A DNA stretch of 64,000 nt, taken from an uncultured Bacteroidales bacterium (GTDB lineage Bacteria > Bacteroidota > Bacteroidia > Bacteroidales > UBA932). The stretch spans positions 1 through 64,000 of the forward strand of contig CAMKSQ010000001.1 in the NCBI GenBank assembly GCA_946415475.1, in the 5' to 3' direction. This document shows positions 1-7,275 of this stretch, piece after piece. Positions within the stretch are counted from its first letter, which is position 1. Each line of letters begins with the position of its first letter. The position numbers and the translations under genes were made by a program. Below the pieces are notes generated by a model, which was given only the letters and a program-made list of their open reading frames with translations, did not search any database and had not been told where the DNA came from.

Positions 1-1
1 C

Positions 2-75
2 GGGGTATTAGCTCAGTTGGCTAGAGCGATAGGTTCGCAATCTATAGGTCAGGGGTTCGACTCCCCTATACTCCA
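2..75 (+). tRNA. tRNA-Ala, anticodon CGC
   Basis: The sequence folds as a full cloverleaf: acceptor GGGGTAT pairs with ATACTCC, the D arm is GCTC...GAGC, the anticodon arm is ATAGG-TTCGCAA-TCTAT, and the T arm is AGGGG-TTCGACT-CCCCT. The loop TTCGCAA places CGC at positions 34-36, which reads GCG alanine codons. The acceptor stem has a G3:U70 wobble, the classic alanine identity element, and the discriminator is A. The terminal CCA is not encoded, so it must be added after transcription. Confidence 0.96.
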
Positions 76-85
76 CAAAAAAAGC

Positions 86-109
86 AGCAGGCTTCGGCCT
101 GCTTTTTTT
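86..109 (+). terminator. Intrinsic terminator of tRNA-Ala
   Basis: AGCAGGC-TTCG-GCCTGCT forms a 7-bp GC-rich stem closed by a UUCG tetraloop and is followed by a run of seven T. It lies 11 nt after the tRNA and ends its transcript. Confidence 0.9.
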
Positions 110-125
110 GTGGGTATAAACCTCT

Positions 126-170
126 ATCCACGTTACCCTCTGCCCAGCCCCTCTCCTCGGGAGAGGGGCT
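126..170. repeat. Dispersed hairpin repeat, copy 1
   Basis: ATCCACGTTAC is followed by the perfect 11-bp hairpin AGCCCCTCTCC-TCG-GGAGAGGGGCT at 146-170. The reverse complement matches a second place in the window near 46090-46135, where a similar C/G-rich hairpin is followed by GTAACGTGGAT. The rest of the 210-bp gap between the tRNA terminator and lpxB holds no ORF with coding character, and a further partial CACGTTAC occurs near 232. Confidence 0.55.
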
Positions 171-239
171 CAAGTCGACCTCCGGCCTCCGAATGTGGTG
201 CCCGGCCTGGTTTTTTTGTGGAGTAATGTGCCCACGTTA

Positions 240-333
240 CCTTCTCGTCCTTGTTTTGGGCCCTTTTTGAGGACGAGAGCCCGGTTCAGGCCTTCTCGTC
301 CTTGTTTTGGGGCAATTTTAAGGACGAGACCAT
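240..333. repeat. 51-bp tandem duplication of the lpxB 3' end
   Basis: Two units begin with the same 21 bases at 240 and at 291, exactly 51 bp (17 codons) apart. Each contains CTCGTCCT...AGGACGAG arms able to form a 9-10-bp hairpin. The unit nearer lpxB encodes the protein's final residues NKDEKA and its stop; the outer unit still reads QNKDEK in the same frame but lies beyond the stop. No T-run follows either hairpin, so terminator function is uncertain. Confidence 0.75.
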
Positions 334-1464
334 GGCTTTGGCGACGGCGGTGGAGGCGCCGGAGCCGCCGAGGAGCTGGCGGACTTCGGCGTAATCGGCC
401 AGCATTTTTTGTCGATAGGCGGCGTCTTCGGTGATGCGGCGCATCTCTGCCACCAGGTTCTCCAGGGTGAAGTTTTCCAGCAGGAATTCCTTGAATGCCT
501 GGCGGTTAATAATCAAGTTAGCTAGAGACACGTACGGCACTTTCACAATGCGGCGCGCAATGAACGCCGTAAGGGCCGACATCTGGTAACCCACCATTTG
601 CGGCGTGCCGATCAGGGCGGCTTCCAGCGAAGCGGTGCCGGAATTGATGATGGCCGCCTGGGCATGCCTGAGGGCGCCATACGTTTCCCCGAACACCACG
701 TGCACGTACGGGCGTCCGCCCACGTACTTCTCATAATCCTTCATGGAGCGGGACGGCGCCGCCGCCACCACAAAATGGCAGGACGGATTCTCCGCGTGCC
801 ACACATCGGCAAACTGCATGAAAGTGGGCATCATGCTGCCGATCTCCATGTTTCGCGAGCCGGCCAAAAGGGCGATATAAGGCGCATCCGGCAGGCCTGT
901 GCGCTGGAAAAACGCCTCCCGGGGTTCCGTCATGGCCGGACTCTGGTCAATAGCATCCACCAGCGGATTCCCCGCGTAGGTAAACGGTACGCCCTTGGAC
1001 TCAAAATACGGAATCTCGAACGGGAAGATAATGAACAGGCGGTCCACCCAGGCCTTAATCTTGCGGATACGCCCCTCGCGGGACGCCCACACCTTGGGCG
1101 CGATGTAATAATACACCTTGTACCCCGCCCCGTGCGCAAACTCGGCAATCTTGAAGTTGAATCCGGGATAGTCGATAAGAATTACCACATCCGGCTTAAA
1201 GGCGGCGATATCCGCCTTGCAGTCCTTCACATTCCGGGCGATGGAGAAGCCCTTGAGGAGCACCTCCCAAAAGCCCATCACGGCCGTATCCCGGTAATCT
1301 CTTACCAGGCCCTCCCCTGCCTGATGCGCCTTGTAAACGCCGTTCATGAGGTCTCCGCCCCAGAAACGGATATCGGCCGAAGGGTCCTGCGCATACAGGC
1401 CCTTCATGAGGTTGCTTCCGTGAAGGTCTCCGGAAGCTTCACCGGCAATGATGTAATATTTCAT
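286..1464 (-). CDS. lpxB: Lipid-A-disaccharide synthase
   Basis: This inverting glycosyltransferase (GT19) joins UDP-2,3-diacylglucosamine to lipid X to form the lipid A disaccharide on the inner membrane. The 392-aa product begins MKYYIIAGEASGD, and GEASGDLHG at residues 8-16 is the family signature. I start at 1464 rather than at the longer ORF start because a -7 element TATCTTTG lies at 1499-1492, inside the extended N-terminus, and leaves a leader of about 23 nt. The last 15 or so residues are rich in K, Q, N and D and lie in a tandemly duplicated 51-bp unit, so the tail is probably lineage specific. gapA lies upstream with its own terminator between. Confidence 0.95.
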   Translation of the reverse strand: MKYYIIAGEASGDLHGSNLMKGLYAQDPSADIRFWGGDLMNGVYKAHQAGEGLVRDYRDTAVMGFWEVLLKGFSIARNVKDCKADIAAFKPDVVILIDYPGFNFKIAEFAHGAGYKVYYYIAPKVWASREGRIRKIKAWVDRLFIIFPFEIPYFESKGVPFTYAGNPLVDAIDQSPAMTEPREAFFQRTGLPDAPYIALLAGSRNMEIGSMMPTFMQFADVWHAENPSCHFVVAAAPSRSMKDYEKYVGGRPYVHVVFGETYGALRHAQAAIINSGTASLEAALIGTPQMVGYQMSALTAFIARRIVKVPYVSLANLIINRQAFKEFLLENFTLENLVAEMRRITEDAAYRQKMLADYAEVRQLLGGSGASTAVAKAMVSSLKLPQNKDEKA

Positions 1465-1491
1465 AATCTGTCCAGTCTGCCAGGCATGGAA

Positions 1492-1499
1492 CAAAGATA
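1492..1499 (-). promoter_or_regulatory. Promoter -7 element for lpxB
   Basis: The minus strand reads TATCTTTG, an exact match to the Bacteroidota TAnnTTTG consensus, 27 nt before the lpxB ATG. It lies directly after the gapA terminator. Confidence 0.7.
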
Positions 1500-1534
1500 G
1501 AAAAAAAGGAGCAAACCCCAAAAGAGCTTGCCCC
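1500..1534 (-). terminator. Intrinsic terminator of gapA
   Basis: On the minus strand GGGGCAA pairs with TTGCTCC (one G-T pair) and is followed by seven T. It sits 25 nt after the gapA stop codon and immediately before the lpxB promoter, separating the two units. Confidence 0.75.
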
Positions 1535-1559
1535 TTGTCTTAAGAAACCTCACGCAGGC

Positions 1560-2627
1560 TTATTTGAGTTCTGCCAGGTACTTGATGGTGCGAACCATCT
1601 GGGAAGTGTAGGAGTTCTCGTTGTCGTACCAGGAAACGACCTGAACCTGATAGGTGTTGTCGTCGATCTTGGAGACCATGGTCTGGGTGGCGTCGAACAG
1701 GGAACCGAACTTCATGCCGATGATGTCGGAGCTCACGATCTGGTCCTCGGTGTAACCGAAGGACTCGGTGGAGGCGGCCTTCATGGCGGCGTTGATGCCT
1801 TCCACGGTAACGTCCTTACCCTTCACAACAGCAACCAGGATGGTGGTGGAACCGGTAGGAGTGGGAACACGCTGGGCGCTGCCGATGAGCTTGCCGTTGA
1901 GTTCCGGAATCACAAGACCGATAGCCTTGGCGGCGCCGGTGGAGTTGGGAACGATGTTGCAGGCACCTGCACGGCTGCGGCGGAGGTCACCCTTGCGCTG
2001 AGGGCCGTCGAGGATCATCTGGTCGCCGGTGTAGGCGTGGATGGTGCTCATGATACCGCTCTGGATGGGAGCGTATTTGTTCAGGGCATCGGCCATAGGG
2101 GCGAGGCAGTTGGTGGTGCAGGAAGCAGCGCTGATCACAGTGTCTGCAGGGGTGAGGACTTTGTGGTTGGTGTTGTACACGATGGTGGGGAGGTCATTGC
2201 CTGCAGGAGCGGAGATGACAACCTTCTTGGCACCAGCCTGGAGGTGAGCAGAAGCCTTTGCCTTGGAAGTGTAGAAACCGGTGCACTCGAGCACTACGTC
2301 TACATCCAGCTGGCCCCAAGGGAGCTCAGCGGCGTTGGGCTTTGCATAAATGGTGATCTCCTTGCCATCCACGATGATGGAACCGGGAGTAACAACAGTT
2401 TTACCGTCTTCTGCGAGCACAGCGTCCTTATAGTCTACGGTGTGCTTACCCTCACCGAACTTGCCGGCGAAACCACCCTGGGCGGTATCATACTTGAGAA
2501 GGTGAGCGAGCATTTTAGGACTTGTGAGGTCATTGATGGCGACTACTTCATAGCCATCTGCCTCGAACATCTGACGGAAAGCCAGACGACCGATACGGCC
2601 AAAACCGTTGATTGCAATTTTATTCAT
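1560..2627 (-). CDS. gapA: Glyceraldehyde-3-phosphate dehydrogenase, type I
   Basis: This glycolytic and gluconeogenic enzyme converts glyceraldehyde 3-phosphate to 1,3-bisphosphoglycerate with NAD(P). The Rossmann motif NGFGRIGR is at residues 7-14, the catalytic cysteine is Cys170 in SCTTNC, and the C-terminus has [13 protein letters not shown]. At 355 aa it is about 20 residues longer than typical GapA; the extra length seems to lie around residues 64-90 in the NAD-binding half. The gene is monocistronic, with promoter TAACTTTG about 50 nt upstream and a terminator just downstream. Confidence 0.97.
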   Translation of the reverse strand: MNKIAINGFGRIGRLAFRQMFEADGYEVVAINDLTSPKMLAHLLKYDTAQGGFAGKFGEGKHTVDYKDAVLAEDGKTVVTPGSIIVDGKEITIYAKPNAAELPWGQLDVDVVLECTGFYTSKAKASAHLQAGAKKVVISAPAGNDLPTIVYNTNHKVLTPADTVISAASCTTNCLAPMADALNKYAPIQSGIMSTIHAYTGDQMILDGPQRKGDLRRSRAGACNIVPNSTGAAKAIGLVIPELNGKLIGSAQRVPTPTGSTTILVAVVKGKDVTVEGINAAMKAASTESFGYTEDQIVSSDIIGMKFGSLFDATQTMVSKIDDNTYQVQVVSWYDNENSYTSQMVRTIKYLAELK

Positions 2628-2678
2628 ATGAAAATGTAACTAAATGGTAAAAATTTCTTACAATTCGTTAAAGCGACG

Positions 2679-2686
2679 CAAAGTTA
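2679..2686 (-). promoter_or_regulatory. Promoter -7 element for gapA
   Basis: The minus strand reads TAACTTTG, matching TAnnTTTG, preceded by an AT-rich stretch. It leaves a leader of about 45 nt before the gapA ATG at 2627, so gapA is not leaderless. Confidence 0.7.
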
Positions 2687-2736
2687 CAAAAAAATCCGAT
2701 AATATCATAGATATTAACGAATTTCCTAAAAAAATC

Positions 2737-3327
2737 TTATTTATGGTTCCCAAACAGGCTCTGTTCCACATAATCGCACAGGATATGGCCGATAAGCGTA
2801 TGGCACTCCTGGATGCGCGGGGTATCCGCCGACGGTACGCGCAGCACATAGTCGTAGGCATCCATGCCGCAAGCATTGGCGCCCACCAACGCCACGGTGA
2901 CTATCCCCTTCTCCCGGCAGGCCTCCAGCGCCCGCAGCAGGTTCTGCGAATTGCCGGAAGTGGACAGGCCGATAAAAACGTCCCCCGCATTGCCACAGGC
3001 AATAATTTGACGGGCAAACACCTGGTCATAGCCATAATCGTTGCCGATGGCGGTAAGGATGGACGTGTCCACCGTAAGGGCCATGGACGGAAGACCGGAG
3101 CGGTTGAGCCGGAACTTGTTCACCAGTTCCGCCGCCATGTGCTGGGCATCCGCCGCGCTGCCGCCATTGCCCGCCCAGAGGGTTTTTCCTCCCTGTCGAT
3201 AAGTTTTTACCAGCAGATTGGCAACCGTAGCCAGGGCTTGCATCGCCTTTTCATCTTGCAAGTAGGCTTCCATCACTTGGGCGGAGGCCGCCACTTGCGC
3301 TTTCACTTGTTCCTTTGTGCATTCCAT
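2737..3327 (-). CDS. gmhA: D-sedoheptulose-7-phosphate isomerase (SIS domain)
   Basis: GmhA isomerises sedoheptulose 7-phosphate to D-glycero-manno-heptose 7-phosphate, the first step toward LPS core heptose. The SIS fold shows WAGNGGSAADAQHMAAEL, with the His and Glu expected to bind zinc, LSTSGNSQN in the phosphate site, and QECHTLIGH near the C-terminus supplying the remaining metal ligands. I choose the ATG at 3327 (196 aa, MECTKEQ) because a TATCTTTG promoter at 3341-3334 lies between it and the longer ORF start, which would leave the upstream ATG untranscribed. It is divergent from rnhA. Confidence 0.9.
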   Translation of the reverse strand: MECTKEQVKAQVAASAQVMEAYLQDEKAMQALATVANLLVKTYRQGGKTLWAGNGGSAADAQHMAAELVNKFRLNRSGLPSMALTVDTSILTAIGNDYGYDQVFARQIIACGNAGDVFIGLSTSGNSQNLLRALEACREKGIVTVALVGANACGMDAYDYVLRVPSADTPRIQECHTLIGHILCDYVEQSLFGNHK

Positions 3328-3333
3328 AGTTTG

Positions 3334-3361
3334 CAAAGATAACATAAAATCCGTACTTTTG
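3334..3361. promoter_or_regulatory. Divergent promoters of gmhA and rnhA
   Basis: TATCTTTG on the minus strand (3341-3334) is 6 nt from the gmhA ATG, and TACTTTTG on the plus strand (3354-3361) is 6 nt from the rnhA ATG. Both fit TAnnTTTG. The spacing puts the start sites at or within a few nucleotides of the start codons, so both mRNAs are predicted to be leaderless. Confidence 0.75.
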
Positions 3362-3367
3362 CATACT

Positions 3368-3850
3368 ATGACAGAGAAGAAACCACCGATTTACCTTTAT
3401 ACCGACGGCGCCGCCAGCGGCAACCCCGGTCCCGGAGGATACGGAATCGTCCTTCGCTGCGGCAGCTATGAGAAAGAGTTGTCGGGCGGTTTCTCCTGCA
3501 CCACTAACAACCGGATGGAACTGCTGGCCGTCATAATCGGACTGGAACAAATCCGCTGGGACAACGCGGAGGTACATGTCTGGAGCGACTCTTCCTATGT
3601 GGTAAAGGCGCTCAACGAGGGCTGGCTGGACAAATGGAAGACCATCGGCTTCAAAGGCAAAAAGAACGTGGACCTGTGGCTCCGTTTCGATGCCGTATAC
3701 AAACGGCACCGCGTAGCATTCCACTGGCTCAAGGGCCATGCCGGCCATCCGGAAAACGAGCGCTGCGACCAACTGGCCGTAGCTGCTTACCATCAACCCA
3801 ACCTGCCGGAAGACAGCGGCTATCTGGCAGAAAACACACAATTGCTTTAA
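3368..3850 (+). CDS. rnhA: Ribonuclease HI
   Basis: RNase HI cuts the RNA strand of RNA-DNA hybrids. The catalytic acids are all present: Asp in YTDGAASGNPGPGG, Glu in NNRMELLAV, Asp in WSDSSYVV and Asp in NERCDQLA, with the HAGHPENE loop. The 160-aa length fits the family. The start at 3368 follows the promoter TACTTTTG by 6 nt; the longer ORF start lies upstream of that promoter. pdxA follows 11 nt after the stop and is probably cotranscribed. Confidence 0.96.
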   Translation: MTEKKPPIYLYTDGAASGNPGPGGYGIVLRCGSYEKELSGGFSCTTNNRMELLAVIIGLEQIRWDNAEVHVWSDSSYVVKALNEGWLDKWKTIGFKGKKNVDLWLRFDAVYKRHRVAFHWLKGHAGHPENERCDQLAVAAYHQPNLPEDSGYLAENTQLL

Positions 3851-3861
3851 AACCAAAGAAT

Positions 3862-4902
3862 ATGGCACTCCCTAAACTTGTTGTGGGAATCACCCAAGGA
3901 GACAGCAACGGCATCGGCTACGAGGTCATCATCAAATCCCTCGCGGACGAGCGCATCCTGGACTCCTTTACCCCTGTCATTTACGGCTCCTCCAAACTGC
4001 TGGGCTTTTACCGGAAAACGCTGCACAACATCGGCCCCATGGACGTGAACGTGATTTCGTCCGCATCGGATGCCCGTCCGCGCAAAATCAACCTGGTAAA
4101 CTGCCTGCCGGACAATATTTACGCAGAACCCGGCCAGAGCACCCCGGAAAGCGCCAAAAACGCCATCGCCGCGCTGGACGCCGCCGTTAAGGACCTCAAG
4201 GACGGACAGATAGACGTCCTGGTCACCGCGCCCATCAACAAGCGCGCCATGAATGCAGAAGGCTTCTCCAACACCGGCCACACGGAATTCCTTCAGAAGG
4301 AGTTTGGCGTGGACGATGTCACCATGATCATGGTCAGCGACCAAATCAAGATTGGCGTAGTCACCGGCCACATCCCGCTCCGGGACGTTCCGGGAAGCAT
4401 CTCCCAGGAAGCCATCCTGGGCAAACTGCGCATCATGAAAGCCTCCCTGGAGCGCGACTTTGGCGTGGCGGACCCCAAGATTGCCGTGCTGGGCCTGAAC
4501 CCGCACTGCGGGGACGGCGGCCTACTGGGCGACGAAGAGCAGAACATCATCCTGCCGGCCGTAAAAGCCGCCCAGGAGGAAGGCATCCAGGCCTTTGGCC
4601 CCTACTCCCCCGACGGATTCTTCGGGCTGGGCAATTACAGCCGCTTTGACGCTACGCTGGCCATGTACCACGACCAAGGCCTGGCTCCGTTCAAGGCCCT
4701 GGCCTTTGCCGATGGCGTCAACTACACCGCCGGTCTGCCCGTGGTACGCACGTCGCCGGACCACGGCACCGCCTATGAGATGGCCGGCCGGGACGAGGCA
4801 GACCCGCGTTCCATGATGAGCGCCATCTACACCGCCATCGACATTTTCCGGAAACGCCTCCAGTACGATTCCTTAATGGAAGGGAGATTGGTGGAGAAAT
4901 AA
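3862..4902 (+). CDS. pdxA: 4-hydroxythreonine-4-phosphate dehydrogenase
   Basis: PdxA oxidises 4-phosphohydroxy-L-threonine in DXP-dependent pyridoxal phosphate synthesis. The 346-aa protein starts MALPKLVVGITQGD and has the family blocks TAPINKRAMN, GHTEFLQ, LGLNPHCGDGGLLG, AMYHDQGLAPFK and TSPDHGTAYE; the histidines in these blocks bind the divalent metal. The start follows the rnhA stop by 11 nt, and the longer ORF in the track simply reads through rnhA in another frame. The 3' end faces recG across the first large intergenic repeat. Confidence 0.95.
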   Translation: MALPKLVVGITQGDSNGIGYEVIIKSLADERILDSFTPVIYGSSKLLGFYRKTLHNIGPMDVNVISSASDARPRKINLVNCLPDNIYAEPGQSTPESAKNAIAALDAAVKDLKDGQIDVLVTAPINKRAMNAEGFSNTGHTEFLQKEFGVDDVTMIMVSDQIKIGVVTGHIPLRDVPGSISQEAILGKLRIMKASLERDFGVADPKIAVLGLNPHCGDGGLLGDEEQNIILPAVKAAQEEGIQAFGPYSPDGFFGLGNYSRFDATLAMYHDQGLAPFKALAFADGVNYTAGLPVVRTSPDHGTAYEMAGRDEADPRSMMSAIYTAIDIFRKRLQYDSLMEGRLVEK

Positions 4903-4917
4903 TTATCGGGCCCCACC

Positions 4918-5111
4918 CTGCAAAAGGTTGGTTGCATCATTGCAAAAGGTTGGTTTTCAAGTGACCAGCCTTTTGCACGTAAATGGCCCTGGGAATATGC
5001 GAGAGGCCGTTCCGCTGTCAAAGGTTGGCGTCACAAAATCCAGCCATTGACAGAACTGCCGCCAACCTTTAACAGAACTGCCGCCAACCTTTGACGACGG
5101 ACAAATAATTA
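4918..5111. repeat. Palindromic intergenic repeat, copy 1 (194 bp)
   Basis: This fills the gap between the convergent ends of pdxA and recG. It is made of repeated AAAGGTTGG words in both orientations: TGCAAAAGGTTGG pairs with CCAGCCTTTTGCA, and GTCAAAGGTTGGCG pairs with the CGCCAACCTTTGAC type arms. One end is flush with the recG TAA stop; the other is 15 bp from the pdxA stop. Apart from one extra 22-bp unit it is identical by eye to the reverse complement of 8320-8491. Confidence 0.9.
5052..5095. repeat. 22-bp tandem unit inside repeat copy 1
   Basis: The unit ACAGAACTGCCGCCAACCTT occurs twice, 22 bp apart, in this copy and once in copy 2. The duplication adds a second CCAACCTTT arm to the palindromic structure and accounts for the whole length difference between the copies. 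Confidence 0.85.
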
Positions 5112-7238
5112 GGAAATCTGGGAATAATCCTTGGTTTGGTATTTGTCCCGCTTGAGCTCTGCGGCGAGCGGGGCATTGCGGTCCTGGGTGAGGCCCGGAT
5201 CCTGGTCCAGGATGTGCTGGGCATAGCCGCGGGCATCGGACAGGATGAGCCCGTCCTTGGCCAGGGAGGCAATGTTGAGGCTAATGGGAAGGCCGCTTTG
5301 CTGGGTGCCTTCCAGGTCTCCGGGGCCGCGCATCTTCATGTCTTCCTCGGCCAGTTCAAAGCCGTTTTCCGTGGCGCAGAGCAGGTCCAGGCGCTTCTGG
5401 CTTTCCTTGGAGACCTTGGTGCCCCGCATGAGTATACAATAGGAGCGTTCCGCACCCCGTCCTACACGACCACGCAACTGGTGCAACTGGCTTAGGCCAA
5501 AGCGCTCCGCACTTTCGATGACCATCACGGAGGCATTGGGCACATCCACGCCCACCTCAATAACCGTGGTGGAAACCAGGATGTTGGCGCGCCCAGCCAC
5601 AAAAGCGTCCATGTTGAACGCTTTTTCCTGCGGCGTCTGCTGACCATGGACGATGGCCACCTTATACTGCGGCAGCGGGAAGGCTTTCACAATTTCCTCG
5701 TACCCCAGTTCCAGGTTCTTGTAGTCCAGTTTTTCGCTTTCGAAAATGAGCGGATATACGATGAAGGCCTGCCGTCCTTTGGCAATCTCGTCCCGGATAA
5801 AATTGTGCATGGCGTGGCGCTTTCCCTCGCCTACGCACAACGTTTGAACGGGCTTACGGCCCGGGGGCATTTCGTCAATCACGGAGACGTCCAGATCCCC
5901 GTACAGGGTCATGGCCAGGGTGCGCGGAATGGGCGTGGCGGTCATTACCAGCACGTGCGGCGGAACGCCCTGCCATCCTTTGTTCCAGAGCCGGGCGCGC
6001 TGGTCCACGCCAAAGCGGTGTTGCTCATCGACAATAGCCAGCCCCAAAGCCCGGAAATGCACCGTATCTTCTATGAGCGCATGTGTGCCAATAAGCACTC
6101 CGATGCTTCCGTCCTGCAGCCCCGCATGGATTTCCCGGCGGTCTTTGACGCCGGTGTTGCCGGTAAGGAGCGCAACCTTTACGCCCGTGGGCCTGAGGTA
6201 CTTGGATACGTTGGCAAAATGCTGCTGGGCAAGCACTTCCGTGGGCGCCATGACGCAGGCCTGGTAGCCGTTCCCCACAGCGATGAGGGCACTGAGCACC
6301 GCCACCATGGTTTTGCCGGAGCCTACATCGCCCTGCAGCAGGCGGTTCATCTGGTGGCCGCTGCGCATATCGTCACGGATTTCCCGGATTACGCGCTTTT
6401 GCGCATTGGTCAGTTCGTACGGAAGCGCGTTGTAGCAAGCGTTGAACGCCTCTCCTACGGCCGGCATATTGAGCCCGACGGCGCTGCGGCTGCGGACGTA
6501 TTTTTGCTTGAGCAGGGACAGCTGCAGGAGGAAAAGTTCCTCGAATTTGAGCCGATAGGTGGCCTTGGCCAGGGCATTCTGATCCACCGGGAAGTGGATT
6601 TGCCTTAACGCATAAGTGAGGGGAACCAGCCCTTTTTCCTTTAAGATATAGTCCGGCAGCGTGTCCTGCAGGGTAGGCAATACGCCTTCCAGGGCCGTGC
6701 CGATCAGTTTGAGCATCACCTTGCCCGTGATGCCGGCGGTCTTGAGTTTTTCCGTAGAGGTATATACCCCGGTGAGGACGCCGGTATTGGCACTGTCCGG
6801 TGCATCCACTTCCGGATGGACCATGTTGAGCCGCGTGCCAAAAACGGCCGGTTTCCCAAAGAAGATGAACGAGTGGCCGGGAATCAGGCGGGCGTGCATC
6901 CACTTGACGCCCTTGAAAAAAACCATCTCCATTTCGCCGCTCTCATCCGCCACGATGACGCTTAAGCGGCTCACCATGTTGTATTTCAGCTTCTCCGCGG
7001 GGAGTTCCACGCCGTTCTTGCCGTAGAGGCGGACCTTGGTGACCATGGCACGCACTTGCACCTGGGCCAGGTCCGGATGGATATCGGCAATACGGACAAT
7101 GCTGCTACGGTCGATGTAGCGGAAAGGATACGTACGCACCAGGTCCCCCACCGTGCTGATTCCCAGCTCGGTTTGCAGGAGTTCCGCCCGTTTGGGCCCC
7201 ACCCCCGGCAGGTACTGTATGGCCGTATCCAGGTTCAT
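5109..7238 (-). CDS. recG: ATP-dependent DNA helicase RecG
   Basis: RecG remodels stalled forks and recombination branches. The 709-aa protein has an N-terminal wedge/OB region that begins with helix-hairpin-like LPGVGPKRAELL, then Walker A GDVGSGKT, the DExH-type box VDEQHRFG, ATPIPRTL, and the C-terminal QLRGRVGRG. I start at 7238 (MNLDTAIQY): the promoter TATCTTTG at 7251-7244 sits 5 nt before this ATG and rules out the longer ORF start. The stop codon is the first base block of the repeat at 5111. Confidence 0.96.
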   Translation of the reverse strand: MNLDTAIQYLPGVGPKRAELLQTELGISTVGDLVRTYPFRYIDRSSIVRIADIHPDLAQVQVRAMVTKVRLYGKNGVELPAEKLKYNMVSRLSVIVADESGEMEMVFFKGVKWMHARLIPGHSFIFFGKPAVFGTRLNMVHPEVDAPDSANTGVLTGVYTSTEKLKTAGITGKVMLKLIGTALEGVLPTLQDTLPDYILKEKGLVPLTYALRQIHFPVDQNALAKATYRLKFEELFLLQLSLLKQKYVRSRSAVGLNMPAVGEAFNACYNALPYELTNAQKRVIREIRDDMRSGHQMNRLLQGDVGSGKTMVAVLSALIAVGNGYQACVMAPTEVLAQQHFANVSKYLRPTGVKVALLTGNTGVKDRREIHAGLQDGSIGVLIGTHALIEDTVHFRALGLAIVDEQHRFGVDQRARLWNKGWQGVPPHVLVMTATPIPRTLAMTLYGDLDVSVIDEMPPGRKPVQTLCVGEGKRHAMHNFIRDEIAKGRQAFIVYPLIFESEKLDYKNLELGYEEIVKAFPLPQYKVAIVHGQQTPQEKAFNMDAFVAGRANILVSTTVIEVGVDVPNASVMVIESAERFGLSQLHQLRGRVGRGAERSYCILMRGTKVSKESQKRLDLLCATENGFELAEEDMKMRGPGDLEGTQQSGLPISLNIASLAKDGLILSDARGYAQHILDQDPGLTQDRNAPLAAELKRDKYQTKDYSQIS

Positions 7239-7243
7239 CCTTA

Positions 7244-7270
7244 CAAAGATACAATTTTTTTCTATCTTTG
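7244..7270. promoter_or_regulatory. Mirror-image divergent promoters of recG and lactonase gene
   Basis: Only 37 bp separate the two start codons. TATCTTTG is present on the minus strand at 7251-7244 and on the plus strand at 7263-7270, each exactly 5 nt from its ATG. The -33 regions of the two promoters must overlap each other's coding side, so the two transcripts may compete for RNA polymerase. Confidence 0.75.
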
Positions 7271-7275
7271 TGGAT

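Noticed and set aside
1465-1521. 19-residue N-terminal extension of LpxB
   Set aside because: The TATCTTTG promoter lies inside it, and family proteins begin at the MKYYIIAGEASGD position.
4827-5021. Small ORF with the same peptide start (MTAERPLAYSQG) as one at 8388
   Set aside because: The shared peptide only reflects the identical intergenic repeat copies; there is no conserved stop or promoter.
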